A stretch of DNA of 64,000 nucleotides, taken from Lachnospiraceae bacterium (lineage in GTDB: Bacteria > Bacillota > Clostridia > Lachnospirales > Lachnospiraceae). A program made the position numbers and the translations under genes. Positions 35,050-42,594 of this stretch are shown one piece after another. Every line of letters begins with the position of its first letter. The first letter of the stretch is position 1. The notes under the pieces were generated by a model that saw only the letters and a program-made list of their open reading frames with translations, had not been told where the DNA came from and made no database searches. Location: the NCBI GenBank assembly GCA_015258095.1, contig JABZIV010000002.1, forward strand, positions 21,961-85,960, in the 5' to 3' direction.

Positions 35050-36315
35050 CTACTTCTCTTCCTCATAAAAGCGGAAATCTTTAATTTCTTCCGGTAAATA
35101 TTGCTGTTCAACGAAATGCCCCGGGTAGTCGTGAGGGTATTTGTACCCGACTCCTCTTCCGAGCTTTTCATGCCCGCTGTAATGCGCGTCCCGAAGATAA
35201 GTGGGAATCGGGAGATTCCCTTTCTCCCGTACGACTTCTCGCGCAGCATAGATTGCTTTAATGGCGGCATTCGATTTCTTTGCTTTCGCAATATATGTCA
35301 CAGCCTGACTGAGAATAATCTGGGCTTCAGGAAGTCCCACCCGCTCCACGGCAAGAGAAGCGTTCACGGCAAGAATGAGAGCCTGCGGATCGGCATTTCC
35401 CACATCCTCCGAAGCGCAAATCATAATTCGGCGCGCAATAAAACGGATATCCTCCCCCGACTCGAGCATCTTCGCAAGATAGTAGACGGCGGCATCCGCG
35501 TCACTTCCCCGCATGGACTTGATAAAGGCGGAAATCGTATCATAATGCTCCGAACTGTCGTCGTAACGAAGAATGCTTTTCTGCATACACTCGCCGATTG
35601 TTTCTTTGTCGAGTTGAATCACACCCTCTTTGTCCGGAGATGTACTCAGTATAGCCAGCTCTAAGGTATTCAACAGCACGCGGGCATCCCCGAAGGCGTG
35701 CTCCAATAGAAAATCCCTTCCTTCTTTCGTAAGATTGCTTTGAAAGCCTCCCATCCCCCGCTTGGCATCCGTTAAGGCTGTATCAATAAGTCGACTGAGT
35801 GCTTCGTCCGTTAAAGGCAGTAACTCAAAGAGCCTCGAGCGGGAAAGCAAGGCGGAATTCACTTCGAAATAGGGATTCTCGGTCGTCGCCCCAATAAGAA
35901 TCACGGTTCCGTCTTCCACAAAAGGAAGCAAATAGTCCTGCTGCGCTTTATTGAAACGATGAATCTCATCAATAAAAAGAATCGTCTTTCGACCGTACCC
36001 ACCGAGATTCTCTTTTGCACGGCCAACCGCTTCTTCCATATCCTTTTTTCCGGCGGTAGTGGCATTGATTTGGATAAATTCCGCCTTCGTATGGTTGGCA
36101 ATGAGCTTCGCAAGAGAGGTTTTCCCCGTTCCCGGCGGACCGAAAAAAAGGAGAGATTGCAGCTGGTCTGCACGAATTAAACGGGAAAGTAATTTATTCT
36201 CCCCGATGATGTGCTCCTGACCGACAAACTCTTCCAGCGTTCTCGGACGCATCCGTACGGAAAGCGGTGCCATCCTTTCCCGATTCTTTTCTGCCTGATA
36301 GCTAAATAAATCCAT
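35050..36315 (-). CDS. rarA: Replication-associated recombination protein A (RarA/MgsA AAA+ ATPase)
   Basis: 421 aa. Motifs: LSVRMRPRTLEEFVGQEHII, Walker A FFGPPGTGKTSLAKLIA at about 65-80, Walker B TILFIDEIHRFNKAQQD, sensor 1 LIGATTENPYFEVN, then the tetramerisation domain (SMRGSDADAAVYYLAKMLE, CASEDVGNADPQAL, YLRDAHYSGHEKLGRG). It acts at stalled replication forks with SSB and RecA. The ATG at 36315 gives the usual MDLFSYQ start; the frame can extend 8 codons into the overlapping VOC gene stop. Following the VOC gene by 14 bp, it is in the same transcript. Confidence 0.95.
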   Translation of the reverse strand: MDLFSYQAEKNRERMAPLSVRMRPRTLEEFVGQEHIIGENKLLSRLIRADQLQSLLFFGPPGTGKTSLAKLIANHTKAEFIQINATTAGKKDMEEAVGRAKENLGGYGRKTILFIDEIHRFNKAQQDYLLPFVEDGTVILIGATTENPYFEVNSALLSRSRLFELLPLTDEALSRLIDTALTDAKRGMGGFQSNLTKEGRDFLLEHAFGDARVLLNTLELAILSTSPDKEGVIQLDKETIGECMQKSILRYDDSSEHYDTISAFIKSMRGSDADAAVYYLAKMLESGEDIRFIARRIMICASEDVGNADPQALILAVNASLAVERVGLPEAQIILSQAVTYIAKAKKSNAAIKAIYAAREVVREKGNLPIPTYLRDAHYSGHEKLGRGVGYKYPHDYPGHFVEQQYLPEEIKDFRFYEEEK

Positions 36316-36329
36316 CTTCTCTCTTTCTT

Positions 36330-36716
36330 CTACTGCCATGTAATGGGCTTCGTTCTGTCCGGAATGATTTCAATCCAGTAGCCATCCGGATCTTCAATAA
36401 AATAGATTCCCATGCCATGATTTTCAAAGCAGATGCATCCCATCTTTTCATGAAGTGCATGGGCAGCTCCCATATCCTCCGTCCGCAGTGCAAGATGGTA
36501 CTCCTGCTCCCCGAGATCATAGGGCTCTGTTCTATCCTTCATATACGTTAACTCCAGACGAAAGTCCGTAGAATCGTCCCCCAAGAAGACAATGATAAAA
36601 TCGTCCCTTTCATTCCTGCTCAGCTCGTGGAGCCCCAGTGCCTCTTCATAGAACTTCATGCTTCTTTCCAGATCCAGTACATTAAAGTTAAAGTGGTTAA
36701 ATGAGAATGGGCTCAT
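36330..36716 (-). CDS. VOC-family (glyoxalase I-like) metalloprotein
   Basis: 128 aa. Two beta-alpha-beta-beta-beta modules: NHFNFNVLDLERSMKFYEEA with metal His near residue 8, RLELTYM with Glu, EYHLALRTED with His, and FIEDPDGYWIEIIPDR with Glu. The His/Glu/His/Glu set matches nickel-type glyoxalase I, so lactoylglutathione-lyase-like or bacillithiol-independent methylglyoxal detoxification is possible. ATG 36716 has AAAGGAG 6 bases before; the 42-residue basic extension is rejected. Confidence 0.83.
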   Translation of the reverse strand: MSPFSFNHFNFNVLDLERSMKFYEEALGLHELSRNERDDFIIVFLGDDSTDFRLELTYMKDRTEPYDLGEQEYHLALRTEDMGAAHALHEKMGCICFENHGMGIYFIEDPDGYWIEIIPDRTKPITWQ

Positions 36717-36947
36717 TTTTTCTCCTTTCCGTCCTCTCTTCCCAAAGGGAAGTCCCTCTTTTTTTCTATGATAATGCTTTTTCCCGCTTTCAGCAATGCC
36801 CGTGCGAAAGACCGCTGAGCGCTTTCCGTAGGTTTCCGCCATTTTCCTCTCCTCCTTTATATTTTTTTCTTTCCTGCCGATAAAAGAGGCGTGGGGAGGC
36901 GCTTCTCTTATCCTTCCTTTTTCAATACGGAAATAGGGAGGAATGCA

Positions 36948-37841
36948 ATGAAAAAGAAAATAAGGGAAAAAGCAAGGCTTTTCTGTACTCTGAAGAGTTT
37001 TATCTATGGCTTAGGAAGCTCGCTACGTATCTTACCGGGCTTACTCTGCGCCTTCATGAGTTTCGTCTTTCTTCTTTCCGGAACCGCCAAAGCGGACTGG
37101 GTAAAGGGAGAAAATAAAAATGCATGGTGGTATGATCTTGGAAACGGAAATTACTACAAGTCCTCTTGGCAATGGATTGACGGCAATCATGACGGCATTG
37201 CAGAGTGTTACTGTTTTGATGAAAATGGATGGATGTTTGAAAATGCCATTACGCCGGATAGGTTTACTGTAAATGAAAATGGGGCTTGGACGGTTGATAA
37301 TATTGTACAAACTAAAAGTGCGAATTTGATTTCTCAGAATAATACGAATAACAACACTGACGCTGTAAGCAATACTTTCACAGAAACAAAAAATAAGAAT
37401 CTTAGCGAAACAAGAAAACATGATGAGAGTCAAAGTAATAAAGATTTTAGTGAAAAGCAAGAGGAATATCGTGCAGAGCTTTTAAGAAGAGTGAATCAGT
37501 ATAGAGATAGACAAGGCTTGAACATTTTAGAGGAAAATGATTCCTTACAAGAAATGGCACAGATTAGGGCTGAAGAATTAAGTATTCGGATGTCTCATAT
37601 TAGACCGAATGGTGAACTAGCTTTGGGATATGGTGTGAATGGCGAAATTGCTACAAAAGGACCGAAAACTCCAAAAGATGCTTTTCTTGCTTTTAAGATA
37701 AGTAAACAGCATAATAAATTAATGTTGGATAGAGATTTTTTAACTTTCGGTTCCGGATATTATGTTGATGAGAATGGAAAGTCTTATTGGACTATTCTTT
37801 TTAGCACATCTCCTAAACCGGAAACGCAAAGACAACAATAA
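36948..37841 (+). CDS. Secreted CAP/SCP-domain protein with N-terminal wall-binding-like repeats
   Basis: 297 aa. Long signal peptide (1-49, cleavage after GTAKA), two to three imperfect aromatic repeats (WVKGENKNAWWYDLGNGNYY, SSWQWIDGNHDGIAECYCF, GWMFENA) like choline/glucan-binding repeats, an Asn/Thr/Lys linker (about 120-170), and a CAP domain at about 173-290 (LLRRVNQYRDRQGLNIL, EELSIRMSHIRPNG, KQHNKLMLDRDFLTFGSGYY). The CAP active His pair is visible. The 3' two thirds are markedly AT-rich with AAT/AAA/TTT codons unlike neighbouring genes, suggesting recent transfer or a mosaic gene. GGGAGG precedes ATG 36948. Confidence 0.8.
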   Translation: MKKKIREKARLFCTLKSFIYGLGSSLRILPGLLCAFMSFVFLLSGTAKADWVKGENKNAWWYDLGNGNYYKSSWQWIDGNHDGIAECYCFDENGWMFENAITPDRFTVNENGAWTVDNIVQTKSANLISQNNTNNNTDAVSNTFTETKNKNLSETRKHDESQSNKDFSEKQEEYRAELLRRVNQYRDRQGLNILEENDSLQEMAQIRAEELSIRMSHIRPNGELALGYGVNGEIATKGPKTPKDAFLAFKISKQHNKLMLDRDFLTFGSGYYVDENGKSYWTILFSTSPKPETQRQQ

Positions 37842-37852
37842 TCCAAAAAAAG

Positions 37853-37895
37853 AGAGGCTGTAAAAAATATTTTGATTTTTCACAGCCCCTTTTTT
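37853..37895 (+). terminator. Terminator after the CAP gene
   Basis: AGAGGCTGTAAAAA pairs with TTTTTCACAGCCCCT (one mismatch) and is followed by TTTTT. The A-rich left side makes it potentially bidirectional for the convergent TDT gene. Confidence 0.85.
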
Positions 37896-37940
37896 ATAAA
37901 CCTAAAGCTTTAGCACTGACACCGGTGAAGCGCCGTTCTC

Positions 37941-38852
37941 TTACTTCTTTGCTAGGATAAATTGGAAATACCGTAAGCAAGCATAAATCGTAAATGCCGC
38001 CGCAATAATCGTCTCCACTAAAACCACGGGCTGTAAAAAGGCCACATTCATGCCCATCTTTGTCAGTACCGCAAAGCACTGCTTCGTCGCAATGGCGGAA
38101 ATTACGAAGGGGAAGGTGAAAGCCGCATAGCTCGGGTAGAAGGGGAAGCGAAGGAACTGTACGCTCTTAAAGAGGGCAAACAGGTAAATTACGGAAGTTG
38201 CCACCAGTAAGAACAGGACAAAGCTCTTATTCTTCTCCGGAAAAGCCTGAATATAGCCTGCCGTGCAGAGTGCCATCGGTGCCGCATAAATCATCATCAA
38301 GGGCTTCGCGGGATCCGGAACGGGAAGCTTCATATAGCGCTTCGTCACTACACAAAGCAGAATCAGTAAAGCAACAAATCCGAAATAAAAAGCAGCCTGT
38401 CCGTAAGCGAAGGTCTTATATGCCGGTGTAGTCAGGGATGCCACAACAATCCCGACATAAACGATATACCACACGGTATGCACATTTTTCTCGTCAAAGC
38501 GAAGAATATAGGTCTTCGTAAAGTAGAGAATCAACACAATATGGATTGCATTTGCAAAAACCCAAAGCGGAAAAGAGAGTCCCGGAATAAAAGGCTTCAC
38601 ATACACGGAAAACAGCATCAATGCCATGGGAAAGGTTGCAAAAACACCCGCTCCGATGGGAGTGGAAAGCTCTTCCTTTACCGCATTCGGGAAAAGAATG
38701 AGCTTTAAGAGAAGGAGGATTAGAATCACAAAGGCAATGCAGCCGAAAATGTATCGGATGCCTTCTCCATAACTTTGTAACAAATTACCAAGTGCCGCCA
38801 TACCGAGCATTACGCCCGAGAAGGCAAAGGGGATTTTTTTTATTTTTTCCAT
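37941..38852 (-). CDS. TDT-family transporter (TehA/SLAC1-like)
   Basis: 303 aa, ten short membrane helices without long loops. Typical features: IPFAFSGVMLGMAALGNLLQ at the start, STPIGAGVFATFPMALMLFS, and PLMMIYAAPMALCTAGYIQ; these match the tellurite-resistance/dicarboxylate transporter superfamily. Members export C4-dicarboxylates, sulfite or anions; the substrate here is open. It starts 15 bp after the Cys-rich protein gene, so the two are an operon, hinting at a redox or sulfur compound. Confidence 0.82.
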   Translation of the reverse strand: MEKIKKIPFAFSGVMLGMAALGNLLQSYGEGIRYIFGCIAFVILILLLLKLILFPNAVKEELSTPIGAGVFATFPMALMLFSVYVKPFIPGLSFPLWVFANAIHIVLILYFTKTYILRFDEKNVHTVWYIVYVGIVVASLTTPAYKTFAYGQAAFYFGFVALLILLCVVTKRYMKLPVPDPAKPLMMIYAAPMALCTAGYIQAFPEKNKSFVLFLLVATSVIYLFALFKSVQFLRFPFYPSYAAFTFPFVISAIATKQCFAVLTKMGMNVAFLQPVVLVETIIAAAFTIYACLRYFQFILAKK

Positions 38853-38867
38853 GCTAATGGCAGCTCC

Positions 38868-39428
38868 TTATACTGCTTTTACTTCGTGTACAGGGGGAAG
38901 GAAAGGCGCTTCCAGGCCTTGAATCGGCTCCGCATCCACATTTTTAACGCCCAGCTCTCTGCAAAGAATCTCGGCAACCTTTCCTGCGCAAAGTCCGGTA
39001 AAGGCGATACACTGCTTCTTGTGCTCCCCTTCCGCCATCTCAAAACCTCTGGTAAGGACACGGCAGCAAGCGGCATGCTTTGCATTTGCCTCTCTGAACC
39101 AGTCATGCAGTTCCTTGGAAAGTGCCATAAGGGCATTCACCTTCGGATCCTTCGGGCCGTCCGGTGTCGTTCTTCCGAAGAACATACCGAGGGCAAGGAT
39201 TCCTCCGTTTAATGCACCGCACATGCATCCCGAACGACCTGCTCCGATAGACATCCCGGAAGACATCGCAATAACGGACTCGGGTACATCCGCCTGGAAA
39301 GCATCGCGAATGGCTTTCATCACTGCCTCACAGCAGAAAAATCCGCCGGCATAAAGCTCTTCCGCATTCTCTAAAACGGCATGAGGGCTCACCTCTTTTG
39401 CGTGATACGTAATAATAGACTCCATCAT
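38868..39428 (-). CDS. C_GCAxxG_C_C family redox protein
   Basis: 186 aa. The signature is present: FFCCEAVMKAI, GAGRSGCMCGALNGGILALG (GC.CGA..GG), then KHAACCRVLT and GLCAGKVAEILCRE. Eight or more Cys residues in this spacing suggest an Fe-S or redox-active site, and the proteins often sit beside redox membrane carriers. Here the neighbour is the TDT transporter. The function is undetermined. AAAGGAG precedes two adjacent ATGs; the first (39428) is used. Confidence 0.82.
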   Translation of the reverse strand: MMESIITYHAKEVSPHAVLENAEELYAGGFFCCEAVMKAIRDAFQADVPESVIAMSSGMSIGAGRSGCMCGALNGGILALGMFFGRTTPDGPKDPKVNALMALSKELHDWFREANAKHAACCRVLTRGFEMAEGEHKKQCIAFTGLCAGKVAEILCRELGVKNVDAEPIQGLEAPFLPPVHEVKAV

Positions 39429-39624
39429 AAGTGCTCCTTTCATGCGCTTCCCCTACCCTGACCATAAGTAGAAACTTCCAGCGCAACTATAAAAATAATT
39501 AACGTAACCTTGTCAGTATATAAAAAATAATCGTTTGTGACTAATTAATAAATGGTATATGCTTCATTATTTATAGGCAAATGCTATTGCTTTTATTTTC
39601 TCTATTCTGCTCTTTCTATTCCTC

Positions 39625-39662
39625 CCTTCCTTTACCGCTCTTCTTTTATTGTTCTTCTTTTA
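39625..39662. repeat. 14-bp period polypyrimidine repeat
   Basis: TCTTCTTTTA occurs at 39639 and 39653 and, with two changes (CCTTCCTTTA), at 39625, always 14 bp apart; the surrounding 39595-39690 is almost pure pyrimidine on the plus strand. It lies in the leader between the candidate sRNA and the C_GCAxxG gene. Such tracts can vary in copy number. Confidence 0.45.
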
Positions 39663-39741
39663 CTGCCCCTCCCATTCTGCTTTTCAAAATAGATGTTTGG
39701 AAAGAGAATACACATTTCCTAAAAATCCCCTAAAAATAGAC

Positions 39742-39848
39742 AGCAAAAAACCCGGCGTTTCCGTCGGGCTTCCTGCTGTATAGAGTAGTAAGGGTCGATT
39801 AAACCTGTTCGCCAATGTTAATGCCGGATTTCGATTTCCTTTCCGGAC
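39742..39848 (-). ncRNA. Candidate small RNA with own promoter and terminator
   Basis: A strong promoter (39855-39883, minus) would start transcription near 39848. About 70 nt later the terminator CCCGACG, loop GAAA, CGCCGGG plus TTTTTT ends it at about 39745. The transcript of about 105 nt can form CCGGA/TCCGG near its 5' end and GGT/ACC inside. No ORF with ribosome site lies in it, and it matches no RNA family I recognise. It could instead be a leader with attenuator for the C_GCAxxG-TDT operon 314 bp downstream. The gene-free stretch 39429-40021 otherwise holds only the two repeats listed. Confidence 0.55.
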
Positions 39849-39854
39849 AACTGC

Positions 39855-39883
39855 ATTCTACCCTATTCTTTTATAAAGGTCAA
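39855..39883 (-). promoter_or_regulatory. Strong sigma-A promoter of the candidate sRNA
   Basis: TTGACC (39878-39883), 17-bp spacer, TAGAAT (39855-39860) on the minus strand; five of six matches in both boxes. It lies 140 bp after the adhesin stop codon and points away from it. Confidence 0.7.
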
Positions 39884-39885
39884 GC

Positions 39886-39959
39886 TATTTTGCATATTTT
39901 TTTAGCATTTTGCATATTTAATATGTGAAATTCGTTTTATATTTTGAGTATTTTGCATA
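39886..39959. repeat. Three 11-bp repeats TATTTTGCATA upstream of the candidate sRNA
   Basis: TATTTTGCATA at 39886-39896 and 39949-39959 and CATTTTGCATA at 39906-39916. The start-to-start distances are 20 and 43 bp, close to two and four helical turns, and the first copy abuts the -35 box of the candidate sRNA promoter. The arrangement suggests a DNA-binding site array acting on that promoter. Confidence 0.55.
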
Positions 39960-40021
39960 AATCCAATTTATACTGTCTATTTTATAACATAGTTTATTGA
40001 AGATAGCGCTCATACCACAGC

Positions 40022-42460
40022 TTAAAATTCTCTCTTTTTAAAAATAAAATTCTTAAAGGAAAGGCTTCCTAAAGAGAGGACACTAAGCCCGAACAGAATG
40101 CCGTACAGCTTCATTGCAGAGGAATCGGCGGTATCTGTCTCGCCACGTTCACTGCCCTTTACTTCCGGTCTGTCTACTCCGAGAACGGCACCCGTTCTTC
40201 CCGGGGTCTCCTTTTGCTCTCCTACACTAGGACGGTCCACACCAAGTACATTGCCCGGCTCTTCCGGGGTGTTGGAAGGCGGATTGGACGGATTCCTCGG
40301 CGTGTTGCCGCCACCGCCCGGTGTATTCGGTGTATGACCACCGCCACCCGGTGTGTTCGGATTTTCTTTGGTATTCACAAAAACGTTCTTATAGCCGTTA
40401 CTTCCGTCATCGGCTCTACTTGCCGTATAACCGGATACGTTTTCCTCTGTTACCGTATATTGGATTTCCCTTCCGGCATCATCATACTTCGGCATATCAA
40501 AGGTATGTTGCCATCCGTTCTGCGCCGTTAAGTAATAGGAAGCAACACGCACACTGTCCGCATAGAGCTGCACGGCAAGGCCCTGCGGATGTTCTCCGCT
40601 TCCTTTCCAGATTTTCGTCACAGGAATAGCCACACGGTCTCCGGCATAGTTTGTGATGGTGAATCCCGTATCTTCTGTTCCGGAAATTGCCGGCGTAAAG
40701 TCGGAAAGGTTTTCCTCCGCTACAGTATAGCGAATCTCCGCTCCTGCCGCATCCTTCTTCGGAAGATTCGAGAAAGATGCCGTCCAGTGATTTTCTTCGG
40801 AAAGCTCCTGTACCTTGTTTTCATTCTTTACGCCGTTTTCCACAAGATAAACCTTTACCTTGTTCGGCTTCTGTACGGAAGTTCCTCCCAGAATCCAATC
40901 CTTATGGATGACAATATTCCTGCTTGTGGGCTTATTCCCATCCTCTTTTTTATTGACAAATACCTTGGTGACCGTAGCACCGTCCGCAATAGAGGTCTTT
41001 AATTCCTCTTTGGAAATGTACTGTTCTTTTTTATTAAGAACATAACCGTCCGGTGCCTTAATCTCCTTGATTACATACTCTTCCCGAACGACATTCTTTA
41101 ATTCCGCAATTCCGTGTACATCGGTAGTGACTTCTTTCTTGATTTGGGTTCTTTTATTTTCGATGGTGAATTTCGCTCCGGAAAGAGGCTGTCCATCTTC
41201 ATTTTCCTTCTTAATTCGAAGGGTGAAGCCCTTCCCGTTCAACGTTCCACCGGCTTTCTGTACGGCAAACTCTCTATGGTGCGGTTCCATTTTGATGCTG
41301 TCCCCGGTAATGGAAGCATCATTGTAATAGGTAGTGCCGTCCTGCGGAACCTCACCGATTTCCACGAAATACTGTAATTCTATGCCTTCTCCCAGCCCCA
41401 TATCTCCTACGGTATAGTCAAAGGATCTCTTATCGGGAGCATAATGTAAGTGAACCGTTTGTCCCCCTGCCGGCTTATTGTTATTCTGCGGGTTCATGAG
41501 CGCCCACTTCGGTCCCCGATTGGCTTCCGTGTCATCCACTGCCGTATGGAAAACATAATTGCTGTCACGATAACCCGATCTCCAAACGCCTCTTACCAGT
41601 CTCGGATAAAATTTATCCGCATCCGAAGCATTTTTCCAGTTCATGGAACGGGTAGGATCGCTCGGATCCACATAGTTGAAAACTTCACTGATCAGCTTGT
41701 CATAAAGCATGATATTCGTGTACTTTCCGGAAACGGGTCCGTCTGTTGTAAGCTTTCTTCCATTCACCTGAATATAAAAGTGAAGTAAGTAGTGAGTAAG
41801 CCCGTCGGCATCCTCGTAGGTTTCAATCTTTCCGCCGTGATTCTTCCAGAAACTGGGTTCCGCATCCTTTGTGACCCCCTGGTAATCCATGTTTACCGAA
41901 GCAACAACCTGACCGTTAATCGTAATATGAATGGGAACGTGCTGCTTAGTTTGCACTACAGACCGATCAATCTGCACCAGAAAGGTAAAGCTTCCGTCCG
42001 ATCCGCTGTAATCTTCCGCATTTTTGGTATACGTGATGGTAATCTGTTTCCTGCCTCTGTCAAAATGTGCCTTCGCCATGACAAGTCCGTCATCATTTTC
42101 GATTGCGACATCTTCGTTATTGGCGGCTTCCAAGGCATCCGGAAGTTGAATGACGGTATAGTCTCCCTCATTTACCGCTTTTCCGCTAAGTGCCAGCTTC
42201 GCCTTTAATGCAAACTGGGAAAAATAATAAATCTTCGTGTTCGCATCCACAGGCTTGTTATCCAGCGTCATTTCCACGCTCTGCACAGCATCGGGAATTT
42301 CCCTCGCTGCGGCTCTACTCTCTCCCCCTACAGTGGAAGATGACGAGGCAACTGTACTCCCCGAAGTAGTGGTGGCATCTTCCGCATTCACTACGGAAAA
42401 TCCCTGCCAAAATATCACCGCGGAAAGCAGTAATGCCAGCAATTTTCGTTTTGCTTTCAT
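40022..42460 (-). CDS. Cell-surface adhesin with SpaA/Cna_B domains and degenerate sorting signal
   Basis: 812 aa. Signal peptide 1-26; Ser/Thr-rich spacer; N-terminal adhesive region about 55-400 with two Ig-like domains; SpaA/prealbumin-like domain 411-503 with Lys in LRIKKEN and the isopeptide Glu in VIKEIKAPDGYVL; Cna_B domains 515-604 and 611-697; a Pro/Gly spacer (NTPGGGG repeats, VLGVDRP twice); a membrane helix 783-803; tail FKKREF. Instead of LPxTG or PKTGD before the helix it reads ETDTADSS, so sortase anchoring is uncertain. It would attach the cell to host or bacterial ligands. AAAAGGAG precedes the ATG. No sortase lies in the window. Confidence 0.85.
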   Translation of the reverse strand: MKAKRKLLALLLSAVIFWQGFSVVNAEDATTTSGSTVASSSSTVGGESRAAAREIPDAVQSVEMTLDNKPVDANTKIYYFSQFALKAKLALSGKAVNEGDYTVIQLPDALEAANNEDVAIENDDGLVMAKAHFDRGRKQITITYTKNAEDYSGSDGSFTFLVQIDRSVVQTKQHVPIHITINGQVVASVNMDYQGVTKDAEPSFWKNHGGKIETYEDADGLTHYLLHFYIQVNGRKLTTDGPVSGKYTNIMLYDKLISEVFNYVDPSDPTRSMNWKNASDADKFYPRLVRGVWRSGYRDSNYVFHTAVDDTEANRGPKWALMNPQNNNKPAGGQTVHLHYAPDKRSFDYTVGDMGLGEGIELQYFVEIGEVPQDGTTYYNDASITGDSIKMEPHHREFAVQKAGGTLNGKGFTLRIKKENEDGQPLSGAKFTIENKRTQIKKEVTTDVHGIAELKNVVREEYVIKEIKAPDGYVLNKKEQYISKEELKTSIADGATVTKVFVNKKEDGNKPTSRNIVIHKDWILGGTSVQKPNKVKVYLVENGVKNENKVQELSEENHWTASFSNLPKKDAAGAEIRYTVAEENLSDFTPAISGTEDTGFTITNYAGDRVAIPVTKIWKGSGEHPQGLAVQLYADSVRVASYYLTAQNGWQHTFDMPKYDDAGREIQYTVTEENVSGYTASRADDGSNGYKNVFVNTKENPNTPGGGGHTPNTPGGGGNTPRNPSNPPSNTPEEPGNVLGVDRPSVGEQKETPGRTGAVLGVDRPEVKGSERGETDTADSSAMKLYGILFGLSVLSLGSLSFKNFIFKKREF

Positions 42461-42506
42461 TCTCTTCTCCTTTTTATAAGTTTACGTTCATTCACTACAG
42501 CTTGGT

Positions 42507-42515
42507 ATTCTAGCA
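42507..42515 (-). promoter_or_regulatory. Extended -10 promoter of the adhesin gene
   Basis: TGCTAGAAT on the minus strand (TGn plus TAGAAT), preceded by a T/A-rich -35 region without clear consensus. Transcription would start about 40 bp before the adhesin ATG. Confidence 0.5.
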
Positions 42516-42565
42516 TAAATATTTTTATTTAAAAATATAAACTTAAGAGAAAAAAGAAGAATTTT

Positions 42566-42594
42566 AAAAAAGGTCAAGTCTTACGACTTGACCT
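42566..42594 (-). terminator. clpB terminator overlapping its stop codon
   Basis: AGGTCAAGTC, TTAC, GACTTGACCT: a perfect 10-bp stem followed by TTTTTT on the minus strand. The clpB TAA (42581-42583) is in the loop, so the right arm encodes the last residues of ClpB. Confidence 0.93.
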
